Notes: generated by a model not told the origin, from the sequence alone. Numbered from the stretch's first letter, positions 40,447 to 49,538 are shown. The stretch is 64,000 nt of DNA from Nocardia jinanensis (GCF_014645735.1 NZ_BMMH01000007.1:186001-250000), one strand, 5' to 3'. Program-made: numbers and translations.

Positions 40447-41250
40447 TCAGCGGCGGCCCTGGCCGGAGCGGATCGCCTGCTGGGCCAGGGTCGACGACGC
40501 GTTGACGATACCGTCGTCGAACCGGTCCAGCAGCAGTGACTGGGTGGCGGCGAGATGGGCGCACGCCATGTGCTCGGCCGCCGAGGCCTGACCCGACGCA
40601 ATATCGTCCACGATCTTCTGGTGGGTGCGGACCGCGGCCCGGGCCTGCTCCGGCGACGGGTACTCGCCGCGTCCGGTCAGGACTTCGGCCCACGCCTCCT
40701 CCTGGGCCGACCACAGGGTGACCAGGCTGCTCACCACATACCGGACTGTCGCGTTCGGTGTGAACGACACCACCAGATCGTGGAACTCGCGGGCGGTCTG
40801 GGTGAACGCCACACCGTCGTCGATCAGGTCCATGGATTTCTCGACGTTCGCGCTGAGCGCCGGGACGACGGCCTCGAGCCGGTCCTCGCGGCGCGCGCAT
40901 TCCGCGGCACACATCGGCTCGAGCATCTGTAGTCCGGTGGCCAGATCCCGCAGTGTCACCTGGCCCCCTTGCAACGCGAGGCCGAGATGATAGGCGGCCG
41001 ACGTCTCATCGGGCCGGTGTACCTCCGCGCCGCCGACGTTCCCGCGCCGCACGGTGACCAGACCCTCGGTTTCCAGGATCCGGATGGCTTCCCGGATCGA
41101 GGGGTAGGAGACGCCGAACTCCTGGACCAGTTGATCCTGGGTCGGCAGCCGGTAATCGTCGGTGCTGTTGAGGATCCGGGTCCGCAATTCGGACGCCACG
41201 GTCTGGGCCACCCGATGCTGGGTGACCCGACCCCGCCGCGGGGCCGTCAC
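40447..41250 (-). CDS. GntR-family regulator, FadR/FCD type
   Basis: This is a 267-residue regulator. The N-terminal winged HTH (about 10-75) reads LPTQDQLVQEFGVSYPSIRE, then AIRILETEGLVTV. A C-terminal all-helical FCD domain follows, with the metal-site histidines likely in EFHDLV and TRTHQKI-like positions. The GTG at 41250 has GGGAG upstream; a TTG seven codons earlier is possible. It is convergent with the thioesterase and is the only regulator at this end of the catabolic operon, so it may control it. Upstream AT-rich DNA contains a small palindrome. Confidence 0.85.
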   Translation of the reverse strand: MTAPRRGRVTQHRVAQTVASELRTRILNSTDDYRLPTQDQLVQEFGVSYPSIREAIRILETEGLVTVRRGNVGGAEVHRPDETSAAYHLGLALQGGQVTLRDLATGLQMLEPMCAAECARREDRLEAVVPALSANVEKSMDLIDDGVAFTQTAREFHDLVVSFTPNATVRYVVSSLVTLWSAQEEAWAEVLTGRGEYPSPEQARAAVRTHQKIVDDIASGQASAAEHMACAHLAATQSLLLDRFDDGIVNASSTLAQQAIRSGQGRR

Positions 41251-41282
41251 GAGGGCCGCTCCCGATCGCAAAGATGCACCAT

Positions 41283-41345
41283 AGCGGGGAGTTTATCAGT
41301 GAACATGTTAGTTCTTAAAAGATTATAAAGGTTGTAAAGATAGAT
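41283..41345. promoter_or_regulatory. AT-rich promoter region of the GntR gene with a small palindrome
   Basis: This stretch is strikingly AT-rich for the window. It contains AACATGTT (41302-41309) inside TGAACATGTTAG, a short dyad of the sort bound by FadR-type GntR regulators, and runs on with TTCTTAAAAGATTATAAAGG. Autoregulation is a reasonable inference. Confidence 0.4.
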
Positions 41346-41373
41346 AACCGGGGCGTCATACGCCGTGAGGTGT

Positions 41374-42684
41374 TCAGGTGTCGTCCCGCTTGAACTGATT
41401 CACCGGCCCCTTGTCCATCCATACCTCGACCCGTCCGTCGGGGTGCAGGATCGCGGCGGGCCGATGCTCGGAGAACCGCCGGCTGTAGAGCTCCAGTCGC
41501 TCGATGAGCACGCCCTCGGGACGGTTGTAGACGATGCCCGGTACGCAGGTGAAGATCCAGCTGGACTTCTTCGCCTGGTCGGCGGGGATCGACACACTGT
41601 CGGCACCGTTCTCGATCGACAGTGTCACCCGGTACTTGTGGAACGAACCCGTGCCGTTGTTGATCGCCGAATACGCCACCGGGATCACCGCGAGGATCTC
41701 CGGTGCGAGCCGTACCTCGATGACCTCCTCGGTCTGGCCGCCGCCGCGCTGCACATCACCGCGGCCCCGGTCGCCCAGATGGCGCACCAGATCGCTGTGC
41801 CGGGGGTTCGCCGGAATGCCGGCGGCCGGGAAGGTCGCGACGTGTACGACATTGCCGTCCGACAGGACGACGAGGGCGTAGGCCTCGTAGTCGGCACCGC
41901 TGGCCCACGCCACACGCAGCCGGACCAGCGGGGCCTTCTCGAGCAGCACCGGCGGCGCGCCCTTCGTGAGGGTCACAGCGCCCTTGGTGAAATTCACCCC
42001 TGGTGTCGAAGGCCGAGCGTGGGCCTCCGGGACGGCGCGGAGAGGCGGCGCGGCGTGCGATCCGGGAGCGGCCGGAGGCGGCGTCGGCGCGGCGGGCGGG
42101 GCCCACTGCTGAGGTGGCGCCGGAACGAACGGGATGGGCGGCGGCGCGGAGCGGGGGGACCCCGGCGCCGCCGATGAGGCGTTCGGCACCGATGGTGCGT
42201 CCGGTGCGTCGTCCACGGTGATGCCGAAATCGGTGGCCAGCCCCGCCAGGCCGGTCGCGTAGCCCTGCCCCACATTCCGGATCTTCCATGCGCCGCTCCG
42301 GCGGTACACCTCCGCCAGAACGACGGTGGTCTCGGTGCCGAGGCCGGTGATGGGCAGGTCGTAGCCCTCGCCGGGCTGTTCGTCGATCCGTACGTTCAGC
42401 GCGAGGCCGCCGAAGGTCCCCGAGTCCACGGAGGCGGAGACCACGAACTTGTCGGTATCCGGCGCGACTCCCGGCAGATCGATCTCGACCACACCGTCGA
42501 TCAGCCGGACGGCGCCGTCGGGCGAGACGGGCTGGTTGTAGAAAACGAAATCCTCATCACCGCCGACCTTGCCGTTCGTCCGCAGACACAGGACGGTCAG
42601 GTCGATGGCGGCGGGGGTAGCGGAGACTCGCAACCGCCCACCCGTAACGCTGACGTTGCCGCCTTTACTGATCACTCGGGACAT
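41374..42684 (-). CDS. TerD-family protein with two domains and a proline-rich linker
   Basis: This is a 436-residue protein. The N-terminal TerD domain (about 1-160) has the calcium-site motif GGDEDFVFYNQP and GLGTETTVVLAEVYRR, then KIRNVGQGY. A low-complexity Pro/Ala linker follows (about 165-230), and then a second beta-sandwich part with NFTKGAVTLTKG and VAYSAINNGTGSF. TerD proteins bind calcium and act in stress, tellurite or phage-defence-related systems in actinobacteria. No other ter gene is nearby, so this is an orphan. The ATG at 42684 follows GGAG; a GTG two codons earlier is possible. Confidence 0.8.
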   Translation of the reverse strand: MSRVISKGGNVSVTGGRLRVSATPAAIDLTVLCLRTNGKVGGDEDFVFYNQPVSPDGAVRLIDGVVEIDLPGVAPDTDKFVVSASVDSGTFGGLALNVRIDEQPGEGYDLPITGLGTETTVVLAEVYRRSGAWKIRNVGQGYATGLAGLATDFGITVDDAPDAPSVPNASSAAPGSPRSAPPPIPFVPAPPQQWAPPAAPTPPPAAPGSHAAPPLRAVPEAHARPSTPGVNFTKGAVTLTKGAPPVLLEKAPLVRLRVAWASGADYEAYALVVLSDGNVVHVATFPAAGIPANPRHSDLVRHLGDRGRGDVQRGGGQTEEVIEVRLAPEILAVIPVAYSAINNGTGSFHKYRVTLSIENGADSVSIPADQAKKSSWIFTCVPGIVYNRPEGVLIERLELYSRRFSEHRPAAILHPDGRVEVWMDKGPVNQFKRDDT

Positions 42685-43007
42685 CTGCACTCCGGCGCGC
42701 TCGACTCGGTTGTCCCGTCCAGCCTAGGGCCGGCTGTCCCTCCTGGAGCCGGGTCGGGCCGGTGAGGACCGGCCGGCGCCGGCGCATGTCTCCATTACCC
42801 GTTCCGTGTCCGGTTGACCGGACAACCTTTTCCACCACGGAGAATTCATTCCTTGCCGTCGCGAATCCGAAATGGATAATCCATCGGTACGTCGAATCCG
42901 GTGCAGATAGTGGAAAAGAGTATTCATATGGTGTCATTTCTTCTCGGACGTTGACCGGGGTGGGACCGGAAGCCTCGTCGTTTCGCGGGCGACTCTCTTC
43001 TGCGAGT
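42685..43007. promoter_or_regulatory. Divergent promoter region between terD-like and membrane-protein genes
   Basis: This 323-base gap is richer in A and T than its flanks between about 42815 and 42950. It should carry promoters for both divergent genes. A plus-strand frame is open through it from 42762, but the translation has no protein-like character until the signal peptide at 43008. No clear operator was seen. Confidence 0.45.
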
Positions 43008-45152
43008 ATGTGGTTGCGGCGCGGGAAGTATTGCGTGGCAGCGTTATACGGAATTCTCGTATTTCCCGGGGGGATCGGCGCGGTGGCGGTGGCCGCGGAA
43101 CCGGGGCAGACGGAGCGCTCGATCTCCCGGGTGGACGGTTTGTCCTGGACAGGGGTGGTCGACTCGGGTGGCGTCCCGCTGGCCGACTACTCGTTCCTGG
43201 TCGATCGGGGTGGGCTGTCGGACCCCGGCGGCACTGTCCTGTGGACGCTGCTCGGCCTGGAATTCGTCGGTTACATGGTTATCGTGACCACGGCTATATG
43301 GTTCATCGGATATGCCTTGGGTTTCGAGTGGATGGAATTCTTCTCGGCCGCCTTTCGCGGTGTGGCGGAAGCGATTTCCCGACAGCTCGCCGATCCGGTG
43401 ATATCGATCACCGCGGCGACGCTCGGCGCATTTGTAGTGGCGTGGTTCATAATTCGCGGCAGCCCGGCACGCGCGGCGCGGCAAATTGTGACCATGGCCG
43501 CAGTGGCGGTGTTCGGCGGACTTCTGCTGTTCGGTCCGGTGCCGAATCCACTGTCCGCCGACGGGTGGCTGGCTCAGGGACGTAACGTAGGTATCGCGGT
43601 CGCGGCGGGGCTGAACGGTTCGGACCCCGACCCGGATCGACTCGTCGAGACGCTCTCGGCGAACATGTCCGACGATTTCGCCCGCAATCCCGTACAGGTA
43701 TGGAATTTCGGGCATGTCCTCGACGACCGGTGCGGCGCGGTGTGGAACGAAGGTGTCGCCGGTGGTGAGGTCGACGGCCTGCGCGCGGATATCGCGGGCT
43801 GTGGTGACACTGCCGCCGCCGAGCGGATCGCCCACCCCACGACAGGTCAGCTCGGTATCGGTGTGCTCCTGCTGTTGTGCGGCGCTGTCCTGCTGGTCTT
43901 CGCCGTCGTCCTGGCCGGTCTCGTGGTCCGGTGCGCACTGGACTCGATCTACCACGGGATACTGGCGATCTTCGGGTTCGCCGCCGGTGGCTACATCTAC
44001 GGGCCGACCCAGACCTTCCTGGTCCGCAATATCGTCACCTGTGTTTTCGCGGCGGTCCGGATGTGCGCTTTCACGGTGTTCCTCGGCATCTACCTGCTGT
44101 TTCTGGGGAATCTGTTCCACCAGGCGCCGGGGCAGGTGGTCGCCGTGATCGTGATCACCGCACTCGTCGAGATCGTCGCGATCTCGCAGATATTCCGGCT
44201 CCGTCGTGGTCTGGCCCGGGGCTCGGGGCAGGTGACCGAGTGGATCGGCGCGGCGCTGCGCGGCCGCTCGACGCCGGGGTCCGGGGGCGGAGGGGGTGGT
44301 GGCCTATCCGCGGGCCGGTCCGAACCCGGTGTCCTCGGAGCACTCGGCGCGCTGAACACGCTCGACAATTCACCGCTGGTGGCCTGGGTGGCGGCCGGGA
44401 CCGTGCGCCCGTTCGACCCGCTCGCCCGGGGACAGCGGAAGGTGCAACTCGGGCTCATCGCCTCCAGCGCGAGCATGGCGGAGTCCTTCCGCTGGGGCCA
44501 TCTGGCACGCCACAACTGGCGACTGGTCGCCCTCCGGGAAGCAGAACGGTTCGGCGGCGTCCGCAGCGAGATGGGGGTCGCCCGGACACTCAAGATGATG
44601 CGCGACAACCGGATCCCGGATTCCCAGCTGGCACCGGTGCTGCGCGCGATCGGCGCGCCCGATCACCTGGTCGCCGGCGCGCTGGAGGCATTCGCCGTAC
44701 AGGAGGCGACCAGATCGCAGGGGCCGTACGGATTTCTGCCCCTGCAGAAGACGGTGGCGGCGGCCTTCGCGGCGAACCATTGGGCCGGTGAACCCGGTGC
44801 GCGGGCATTCGCGGCGCAGGCCGTGGTCGCGGCGGAGGGTTTCGCGCGGCACAGCAACGAGCCCGCCGCGAACGCCGTTCTGGACCAGGATTTCATCCGG
44901 CGGGTCGAGCAGAACTGGGATTCCGGGCGCGCGCTGCGCGCCGCGATCACACCCGGCGAGTGGAACTCGGTGGGTCGCGATACCCGCTGGTCGATCGGTA
45001 GCCGGCTGTCGGCGGCGCATCTCGCCACAGCGCAGGAGCATTACGACAACCCGACGAAGTCCAACCGCGACCGGCTCCTGCGCTCGGCGATGCGGGTGGC
45101 GAACCTGGATCACATCGGGCCCGCGGAAGGATTGGATCCGTGGCAATCTTGA
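43008..45152 (+). CDS. Large polytopic membrane protein, VirB6/TrbL-like topology
   Basis: This is a 714-residue protein not assigned to a family by eye. A signal peptide (YCVAALYGILVFPGG, cleaved near AVAVAA) is followed by about seven transmembrane helices at roughly 76-105, 130-149, 160-175, 283-307, 315-330, 343-367 and 377-395. An external loop at about 176-280 has two cysteines (DDRCGAVW and IAGCGDT). A 310-residue soluble C-terminal tail begins with a Gly-rich linker. Helices flanking a Cys-containing loop and a long cytoplasmic tail recall VirB6/TrbL-type conjugation proteins of actinobacterial elements, but no other secretion gene is present. ATG 43008 is chosen from the signal peptide. 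Confidence 0.7.
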   Translation: MWLRRGKYCVAALYGILVFPGGIGAVAVAAEPGQTERSISRVDGLSWTGVVDSGGVPLADYSFLVDRGGLSDPGGTVLWTLLGLEFVGYMVIVTTAIWFIGYALGFEWMEFFSAAFRGVAEAISRQLADPVISITAATLGAFVVAWFIIRGSPARAARQIVTMAAVAVFGGLLLFGPVPNPLSADGWLAQGRNVGIAVAAGLNGSDPDPDRLVETLSANMSDDFARNPVQVWNFGHVLDDRCGAVWNEGVAGGEVDGLRADIAGCGDTAAAERIAHPTTGQLGIGVLLLLCGAVLLVFAVVLAGLVVRCALDSIYHGILAIFGFAAGGYIYGPTQTFLVRNIVTCVFAAVRMCAFTVFLGIYLLFLGNLFHQAPGQVVAVIVITALVEIVAISQIFRLRRGLARGSGQVTEWIGAALRGRSTPGSGGGGGGGLSAGRSEPGVLGALGALNTLDNSPLVAWVAAGTVRPFDPLARGQRKVQLGLIASSASMAESFRWGHLARHNWRLVALREAERFGGVRSEMGVARTLKMMRDNRIPDSQLAPVLRAIGAPDHLVAGALEAFAVQEATRSQGPYGFLPLQKTVAAAFAANHWAGEPGARAFAAQAVVAAEGFARHSNEPAANAVLDQDFIRRVEQNWDSGRALRAAITPGEWNSVGRDTRWSIGSRLSAAHLATAQEHYDNPTKSNRDRLLRSAMRVANLDHIGPAEGLDPWQS

Positions 45153-45213
45153 CCGGCCTCGGCCCCGTATCGGCGCGCGCCCGTCACTCATGGCCGCGCC
45201 GGGTTTCGGCCGC

Positions 45214-45252
45214 TGCGGCAGGCGGCCCCGATTGTTCGGGCCGCCTGCCGCA
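45214..45252. terminator. Strong bidirectional hairpin terminator
   Basis: TGCGGCAGGCGGCC (45214-45227) and GGCCGCCTGCCGCA (45239-45252) form a perfect 14-bp stem that extends inward to about 17 bp with one bulged C and the loop TTGT. It lies between the convergent membrane-protein gene and aztD and should stop transcription from both sides. Confidence 0.75.
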
Positions 45253-45307
45253 GGGTGGTGCTCGCCCGGCCCCTCACGCCGTGCCGGGCGAGCCGCCGGT
45301 ACTCCGC

Positions 45308-46459
45308 TCAGGAGTCGACGCCGCTGATCTCGTTCGGAACCTCTGCGAGGGTCACCGACGCGGTCACCGCGCCGGAGGCCAGATCGATCCGGTGGATCTG
45401 TTTGGTCGCCGTATCGCTGACATAGGCGATCCCGTCGCGGACGAACAGTGCCGGGCGGGGCTGCTGCCACTCGATCGGTTCCTGCCACGGATCGAGCACA
45501 TCGATCGTCCGCACGGTCTTGCCGGTCACCGGATCGATCACGCGCAGCCCGCCGTCGGTGCCGAGGACGAGGGCCTCGCCTTCGGGGCCGCGGGCCAGCG
45601 AACGGAAGGTGTAGCTGGTGCCGATATCGACCAGGCGGATGGTGCCGGATTCGGTATCGATCAGTGAGATCTGCTCGGGGCGTTCCAGTTCCGCGTGCTC
45701 GTCCTTCTTGTAGTCACCGAGCACGATCGGCGACTTCTCACTGCCGGCCTGATTACCGATCCGGCCGTACGGGGTCGGACTGGTGACCTTGGTCAGTTTT
45801 CCGTCGCGGTAGATCAGGGCACCGTTCCGGCAGCCGACGACCAGGGTGTCGCCGGCCGCGGTGGCCTCGCCGTGGACCCCGGGGCACTGCTCGCTGCGGG
45901 TGATCTCCTGACGATCGGCGTCCAGGATCGCCAGCCCGACCCGCTCCTCCGCGGTGCCGAGAGTGACGGCCATTTCACCGCTCTCCAGTTCCACCGCCAC
46001 CCCGTGATGCGGTGCCGCGGCCCGGTACTCGGAGGTCTGCGGTGCGCCCGCGGCCAGCTCGGCGGGATCGAACGAGGTCACGGTGCCGGCGCCGTCGGAG
46101 AACAGCACGGTACGTCCGGCGTGCCGCACCACATGCCCCGGCTTCGGGCCGGGGAACTCGATATCGGTGAACTGCCCGCCGACGGCGTCGAACACCCGGA
46201 ATCCGTCGGAGGTCGACACGATGATGTGCCGATCGTCGCCGGCCGCGTTGACCCGGTTGAATCCCGCGAGTTCGATTCCGCCGCCCCGCACCAGGGTGTT
46301 GCCGTCCAGGAGGTGGATACCGCCGTCGTAGGTCACTGCCAGTGGTTCGGCGATCGCCGTCTCTTCCGCGGTGTCGCTTCCACAGCCGCTCAGCGCGACG
46401 ACCGCGGTGAGCAGGCCGGACAGGGCCGCGGCCCGTTTCGGGCCGATCCGAATATGCAT
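45308..46459 (-). CDS. aztD: Zinc metallochaperone AztD (lipoprotein beta-propeller)
   Basis: This is a 383-residue lipoprotein (lipobox VVALSGC) with a repeated-blade propeller. Histidine-containing segments PHHGVAVEL and CPGVHGEATA resemble the zinc-site regions of AztD, the periplasmic or surface chaperone that hands zinc to the binding protein AztC. It is the last gene of the minus-strand aztB-aztC-aztD run, 60 bases after aztC. A second AztD-like domain is fused to the permease in this same operon. Zinc chaperone function is taken from the family and context. Confidence 0.85.
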   Translation of the reverse strand: MHIRIGPKRAAALSGLLTAVVALSGCGSDTAEETAIAEPLAVTYDGGIHLLDGNTLVRGGGIELAGFNRVNAAGDDRHIIVSTSDGFRVFDAVGGQFTDIEFPGPKPGHVVRHAGRTVLFSDGAGTVTSFDPAELAAGAPQTSEYRAAAPHHGVAVELESGEMAVTLGTAEERVGLAILDADRQEITRSEQCPGVHGEATAAGDTLVVGCRNGALIYRDGKLTKVTSPTPYGRIGNQAGSEKSPIVLGDYKKDEHAELERPEQISLIDTESGTIRLVDIGTSYTFRSLARGPEGEALVLGTDGGLRVIDPVTGKTVRTIDVLDPWQEPIEWQQPRPALFVRDGIAYVSDTATKQIHRIDLASGAVTASVTLAEVPNEISGVDS

Positions 46460-46519
46460 GACGCTCCCTCATTCTGTTGTGCTGGCTGCGGCAGCGAGAT
46501 ATCGCAGCTGTCCCGGGGG

Positions 46520-47437
46520 TTACGCGGAAGCCAGACCCTCGACCATCGCGATGGTGTTGGCGCGCATCATTTCCAGGTAGGTGGCCGCGCCCGCACCGGG
46601 CGCGGTCAGTGATTCCGAGTGCAGGCCGATGATGCGCACCTGCACACCCGCTTGTTCGGCGAGCGCCCGGGCCAGCCGGTCCGGGCGGGCGGAATCGACG
46701 AAGATCGCCGGTACCCCGGTGGTCCGTACGGCAGCGGCCAGATCCGCGAGGTCGGCGGCGCTCGGCGAGGCCAGGGTGGTACCGCCGGGAATGACGGCGC
46801 CCACCACCTCCAAGTCGAAACGTGCTGCGAGATAACCGAAGACGTGATGGTTGGTGACCAGTTTGCGGCGCTCGGGCGCGATACCGCCGAACTGATCGGA
46901 CATCCATCGCCCCAACCGGTCGAGTTCGGTGAGATAGCGCTCGGCGTTGGCGCGTACGGTATCGGCCTCGATATCGGGCACCGTATCGATCACGCGGTCG
47001 CGGATCACTTCCACCGCGCGGTGCACCCGCTGCGGGTCGGTCCAGAAATGCGGATCGGGCTGTCCGGCGGCGTCACCGGCCCGGTAGGGGAGCGGATCGA
47101 TCTCGGCGCCCACCGGCAGTGTCGCGACCCCGGTGTCCGCCGCGGCCGCCACATGACGCGCCAGCCCCTCCTCGAGCCCGAGACCGTTCTCGACGATGAG
47201 GTCGGCATCGCCGAGTACGGCGGCCTGCTGTGCCGAGAGCGCGAAGGAATGCGGATCGGAGTCCGGCGGCATCAGCACCGTGACCGGCGCCGCGTCGCCG
47301 ACCACGGCCCGGGTGATATCGCCGAGAATATCGGTGGTGACCACGACGCCGGCGCCGCCGGAGTTCGTGACGCCACATCCGGCGAGGGGGGCGATCGCGA
47401 CGAGCAGTGCCGCGCAGAATCGGAGGGCGGTGTTCAT
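46520..47437 (-). CDS. aztC: Zinc ABC transporter substrate-binding protein AztC
   Basis: This is a 305-residue cluster A-I metal-binding lipoprotein (lipobox APLAGC near residue 21). Metal-site histidines are in SDPHSFALS, PDPHFWTDP and TNHHVFGYLAARFDLEV, with the C-terminal acidic ligand in IFVDSARPDR. The usual histidine-rich loop of ZnuA is missing, as in AztC, which instead receives zinc from AztD. The ATG at 47437 overlaps the stop of aztB by 4 bases. The longer upstream frame is a shadow. Confidence 0.88.
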   Translation of the reverse strand: MNTALRFCAALLVAIAPLAGCGVTNSGGAGVVVTTDILGDITRAVVGDAAPVTVLMPPDSDPHSFALSAQQAAVLGDADLIVENGLGLEEGLARHVAAAADTGVATLPVGAEIDPLPYRAGDAAGQPDPHFWTDPQRVHRAVEVIRDRVIDTVPDIEADTVRANAERYLTELDRLGRWMSDQFGGIAPERRKLVTNHHVFGYLAARFDLEVVGAVIPGGTTLASPSAADLADLAAAVRTTGVPAIFVDSARPDRLARALAEQAGVQVRIIGLHSESLTAPGAGAATYLEMMRANTIAMVEGLASA

Positions 47438-49479
47438 CGTCCGGTCTCCACCATCAGGTCGGGTGTGATCTCGAGGTCGAAGGTGCGGGCGACGCGCAGG
47501 CCGTCGGCATAGTCGATTTCGTGGATCCGGCGTCCGGCCGGATCGTTGACGTAGGCACGCTCCGCGTCCACCAGGAGGACGGGTGGTGTCGCGGGATCCA
47601 CGGGCCCGGACAGCACCGGACGCTGTGCGGTCTCGGCGCCGGTCTCCGGGTCGTAGGAGTGCAGGACGCCGCCGGGATCCAGCGTGAGGACATCGGTTCC
47701 GGCGCCCGCGGTGGTCGCCGCGGTGACCGGCCCGGTCTCGATCGGCCGCCAGCTCCGGTGTCCGATATCGAGCACCAGCACCCGCGAATCCCGGACGGCC
47801 ACCAGCACATCGCTGCCGCGACGGTGGAAGAACCGGGCCGTGCTGCCGGTGATCCCCGCCGGGTACGGCAGCTTCTCGGCGGTGAAACGGTGGTCGCGTT
47901 CGGTCACCACCAGCGCGCCGTCCGCACAGGAGAATACGGCGCCGCGGCGGGTTGGTGCCTGCCCGCCCGGGTGCGCGCACGGTGGGTCCAGGGTCAGAAC
48001 CGGCGCGTTCGCCCGGTCGCGGACCTGGATCCGCCCGGTGCCGGTATCCGGTATCAGCAGGTGACCGCCGTAGGGGAGCGCGGCCCCTTCCAGCACCGGG
48101 CCCGCTGCGACTTCGCCCTCGTCGAGTGCCGCCCGGTCCGCCAGCGCCGTCGAACCGTTGTCGAGGACAGGTGCGGCGAGCGCGGTATCGCTGTGCGCGA
48201 TTCGCACGGATCCCGGCAGCAGGCCGACTCGGCGGGGCTGGGCCCGGTAGTAGTGCACATGGTCGCCGTGGTCGACGATCCAGCTCCCGCTGTCGACGAT
48301 CGTGGTCTCGGCGCCGGCCGCGAGGTAGGCGTAACGGCCGTCGTCCGCGATATGGGCGACGCCCGGTACCGGATCCGCGGTGATGACCTCCTCGGTCACC
48401 AGGTCGAGGATGCGCACCGTGCCCGAGGACCGCTCGGCGATCACCAGTCGCGATTGGGCGCTGGCGCTCTCCTCGGCGCCCGCGACATAACCGTGGGGCA
48501 CCGATTCCGTGGTGGCCTCGTCCGCTTCGGTCCCGCACGCGGCTACCGGAACGAGTAGCAGTGCCGTCGTGATCGCCCCGGCCGTCCGGCCGGCCCGGTT
48601 CTTTCCGGAGCGCGGGCGCCCGGGGTCCGGACCGGTCCCCGGCCCACCGCGTGACCTACCGCGCAGCGTCGCGCGGAGGCGGGCGCCGGTCGCGACGAGG
48701 AAGAAGATCGCCACCGCCGCCGCGGCGATGGTCGCCCCCGCCGCGGTACCGGCGTGCCAGGAGATGAGCAGGCCCGCGACGGTGGCCAGGGCGCCGAAAC
48801 CGGCTGCCAGCAGCATGATCCGCGGGATCCGGTGCGTGCAATAGGTCGCGGCGGCGGGCGGTGCGACCAGTAATCCGAAGACCAGCAGGGTCCCTACGAC
48901 ATGGAACGACGCGGCGATCGCCAGCGTCAGCAGGGCCAGCAGCGCGACCTGTGCGCGGTGGGGCCGCAATCCGAGTGTCTGCGCGGTCCGCGGATCGAAG
49001 GCGAGGGCGAGAAAGGCCCGGTGGCCCAGCACTGTGATCACCAGGGCGGTACCGAGCGCGGCCAGCAGGAAGAGCAGATCGCGCGGCCGCGTCGCGAGGA
49101 CATCACCGAAAAGGAAGCCGGTCAGGTCCACCGCGAAGGACTGGGATCGCGAGATCAGGATGACCCCGACCGCGAGCATGCCCACGAACAGCAACCCGAT
49201 ACCGGTATCGGTGGACAGCCGCCGGTTCCGGCTGAGGACCGAGACGCCGGCGGCCATGGCGGAGGCGCTCACCACCGCGCCCAGCAGGAGGTTGCCGCCG
49301 AGCAGGGCCGCGACCGCGACCCCGGGCAGCATGCCGTGTGCCATGGCCTCACCGAGAAAAGCCATGCCGCGCACCACGACCCAGGTTCCGGCGAGCGCGC
49401 ACAGGCAGGAGACCAGCAGTCCGCCCCAGAGAGCTCGTTGTACGAAGGTGACTTCGAACGGGGCGATCAGCCAATCCAT
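47434..49479 (-). CDS. aztB: Zinc ABC permease AztB fused to an AztD-like propeller domain
   Basis: This is a 681-residue fusion. Residues 1-275 are an ABC-3 metal permease with about eight helices (GTWVVVRGMAFLGEAMAHGM, then LTGFLFGDVLA and the loop LGLRPHRAQV). After a basic linker a hydrophobic segment with a lipobox-like end (LLLVPVAAC, Cys315) leads into a C-terminal propeller with the histidine cluster DHGDHVHYY (about 402-410). Normal AztB ends at about 285 residues. No stop or frameshift separates the parts. Start ATG 49479 was chosen over 49512 because the latter lies inside the Zur-like box. The fused domain would put a zinc chaperone on the permease's outer face. Confidence 0.85.
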   Translation of the reverse strand: MDWLIAPFEVTFVQRALWGGLLVSCLCALAGTWVVVRGMAFLGEAMAHGMLPGVAVAALLGGNLLLGAVVSASAMAAGVSVLSRNRRLSTDTGIGLLFVGMLAVGVILISRSQSFAVDLTGFLFGDVLATRPRDLLFLLAALGTALVITVLGHRAFLALAFDPRTAQTLGLRPHRAQVALLALLTLAIAASFHVVGTLLVFGLLVAPPAAATYCTHRIPRIMLLAAGFGALATVAGLLISWHAGTAAGATIAAAAVAIFFLVATGARLRATLRGRSRGGPGTGPDPGRPRSGKNRAGRTAGAITTALLLVPVAACGTEADEATTESVPHGYVAGAEESASAQSRLVIAERSSGTVRILDLVTEEVITADPVPGVAHIADDGRYAYLAAGAETTIVDSGSWIVDHGDHVHYYRAQPRRVGLLPGSVRIAHSDTALAAPVLDNGSTALADRAALDEGEVAAGPVLEGAALPYGGHLLIPDTGTGRIQVRDRANAPVLTLDPPCAHPGGQAPTRRGAVFSCADGALVVTERDHRFTAEKLPYPAGITGSTARFFHRRGSDVLVAVRDSRVLVLDIGHRSWRPIETGPVTAATTAGAGTDVLTLDPGGVLHSYDPETGAETAQRPVLSGPVDPATPPVLLVDAERAYVNDPAGRRIHEIDYADGLRVARTFDLEITPDLMVETGR

Positions 49480-49496
49480 GAACACAGACAGTAAAC

Positions 49497-49511
49497 TGAT
49501 AACGATTGTCA
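49497..49511. promoter_or_regulatory. Zur-like box between aztB and aztA
   Basis: TGATAACGATTGTCA is a 7-1-7 dyad (TGAYAAY around a central base) of the form bound by the zinc repressor Zur in actinobacteria. It lies in the 59-base gap between the divergent starts, 18 bases from aztB and 28 from aztA, so one repressor could shut both arms when zinc is plentiful. Confidence 0.7.
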
Positions 49512-49538
49512 TTACAAGTTTTTGGCGGGAGTCACAGA

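Noticed and set aside
43008..45152. Evidence for an integrated conjugative element
   Set aside because: Only one gene has a conjugation-like topology; no integrase, attachment-site repeat, ATPase or coupling protein was seen.
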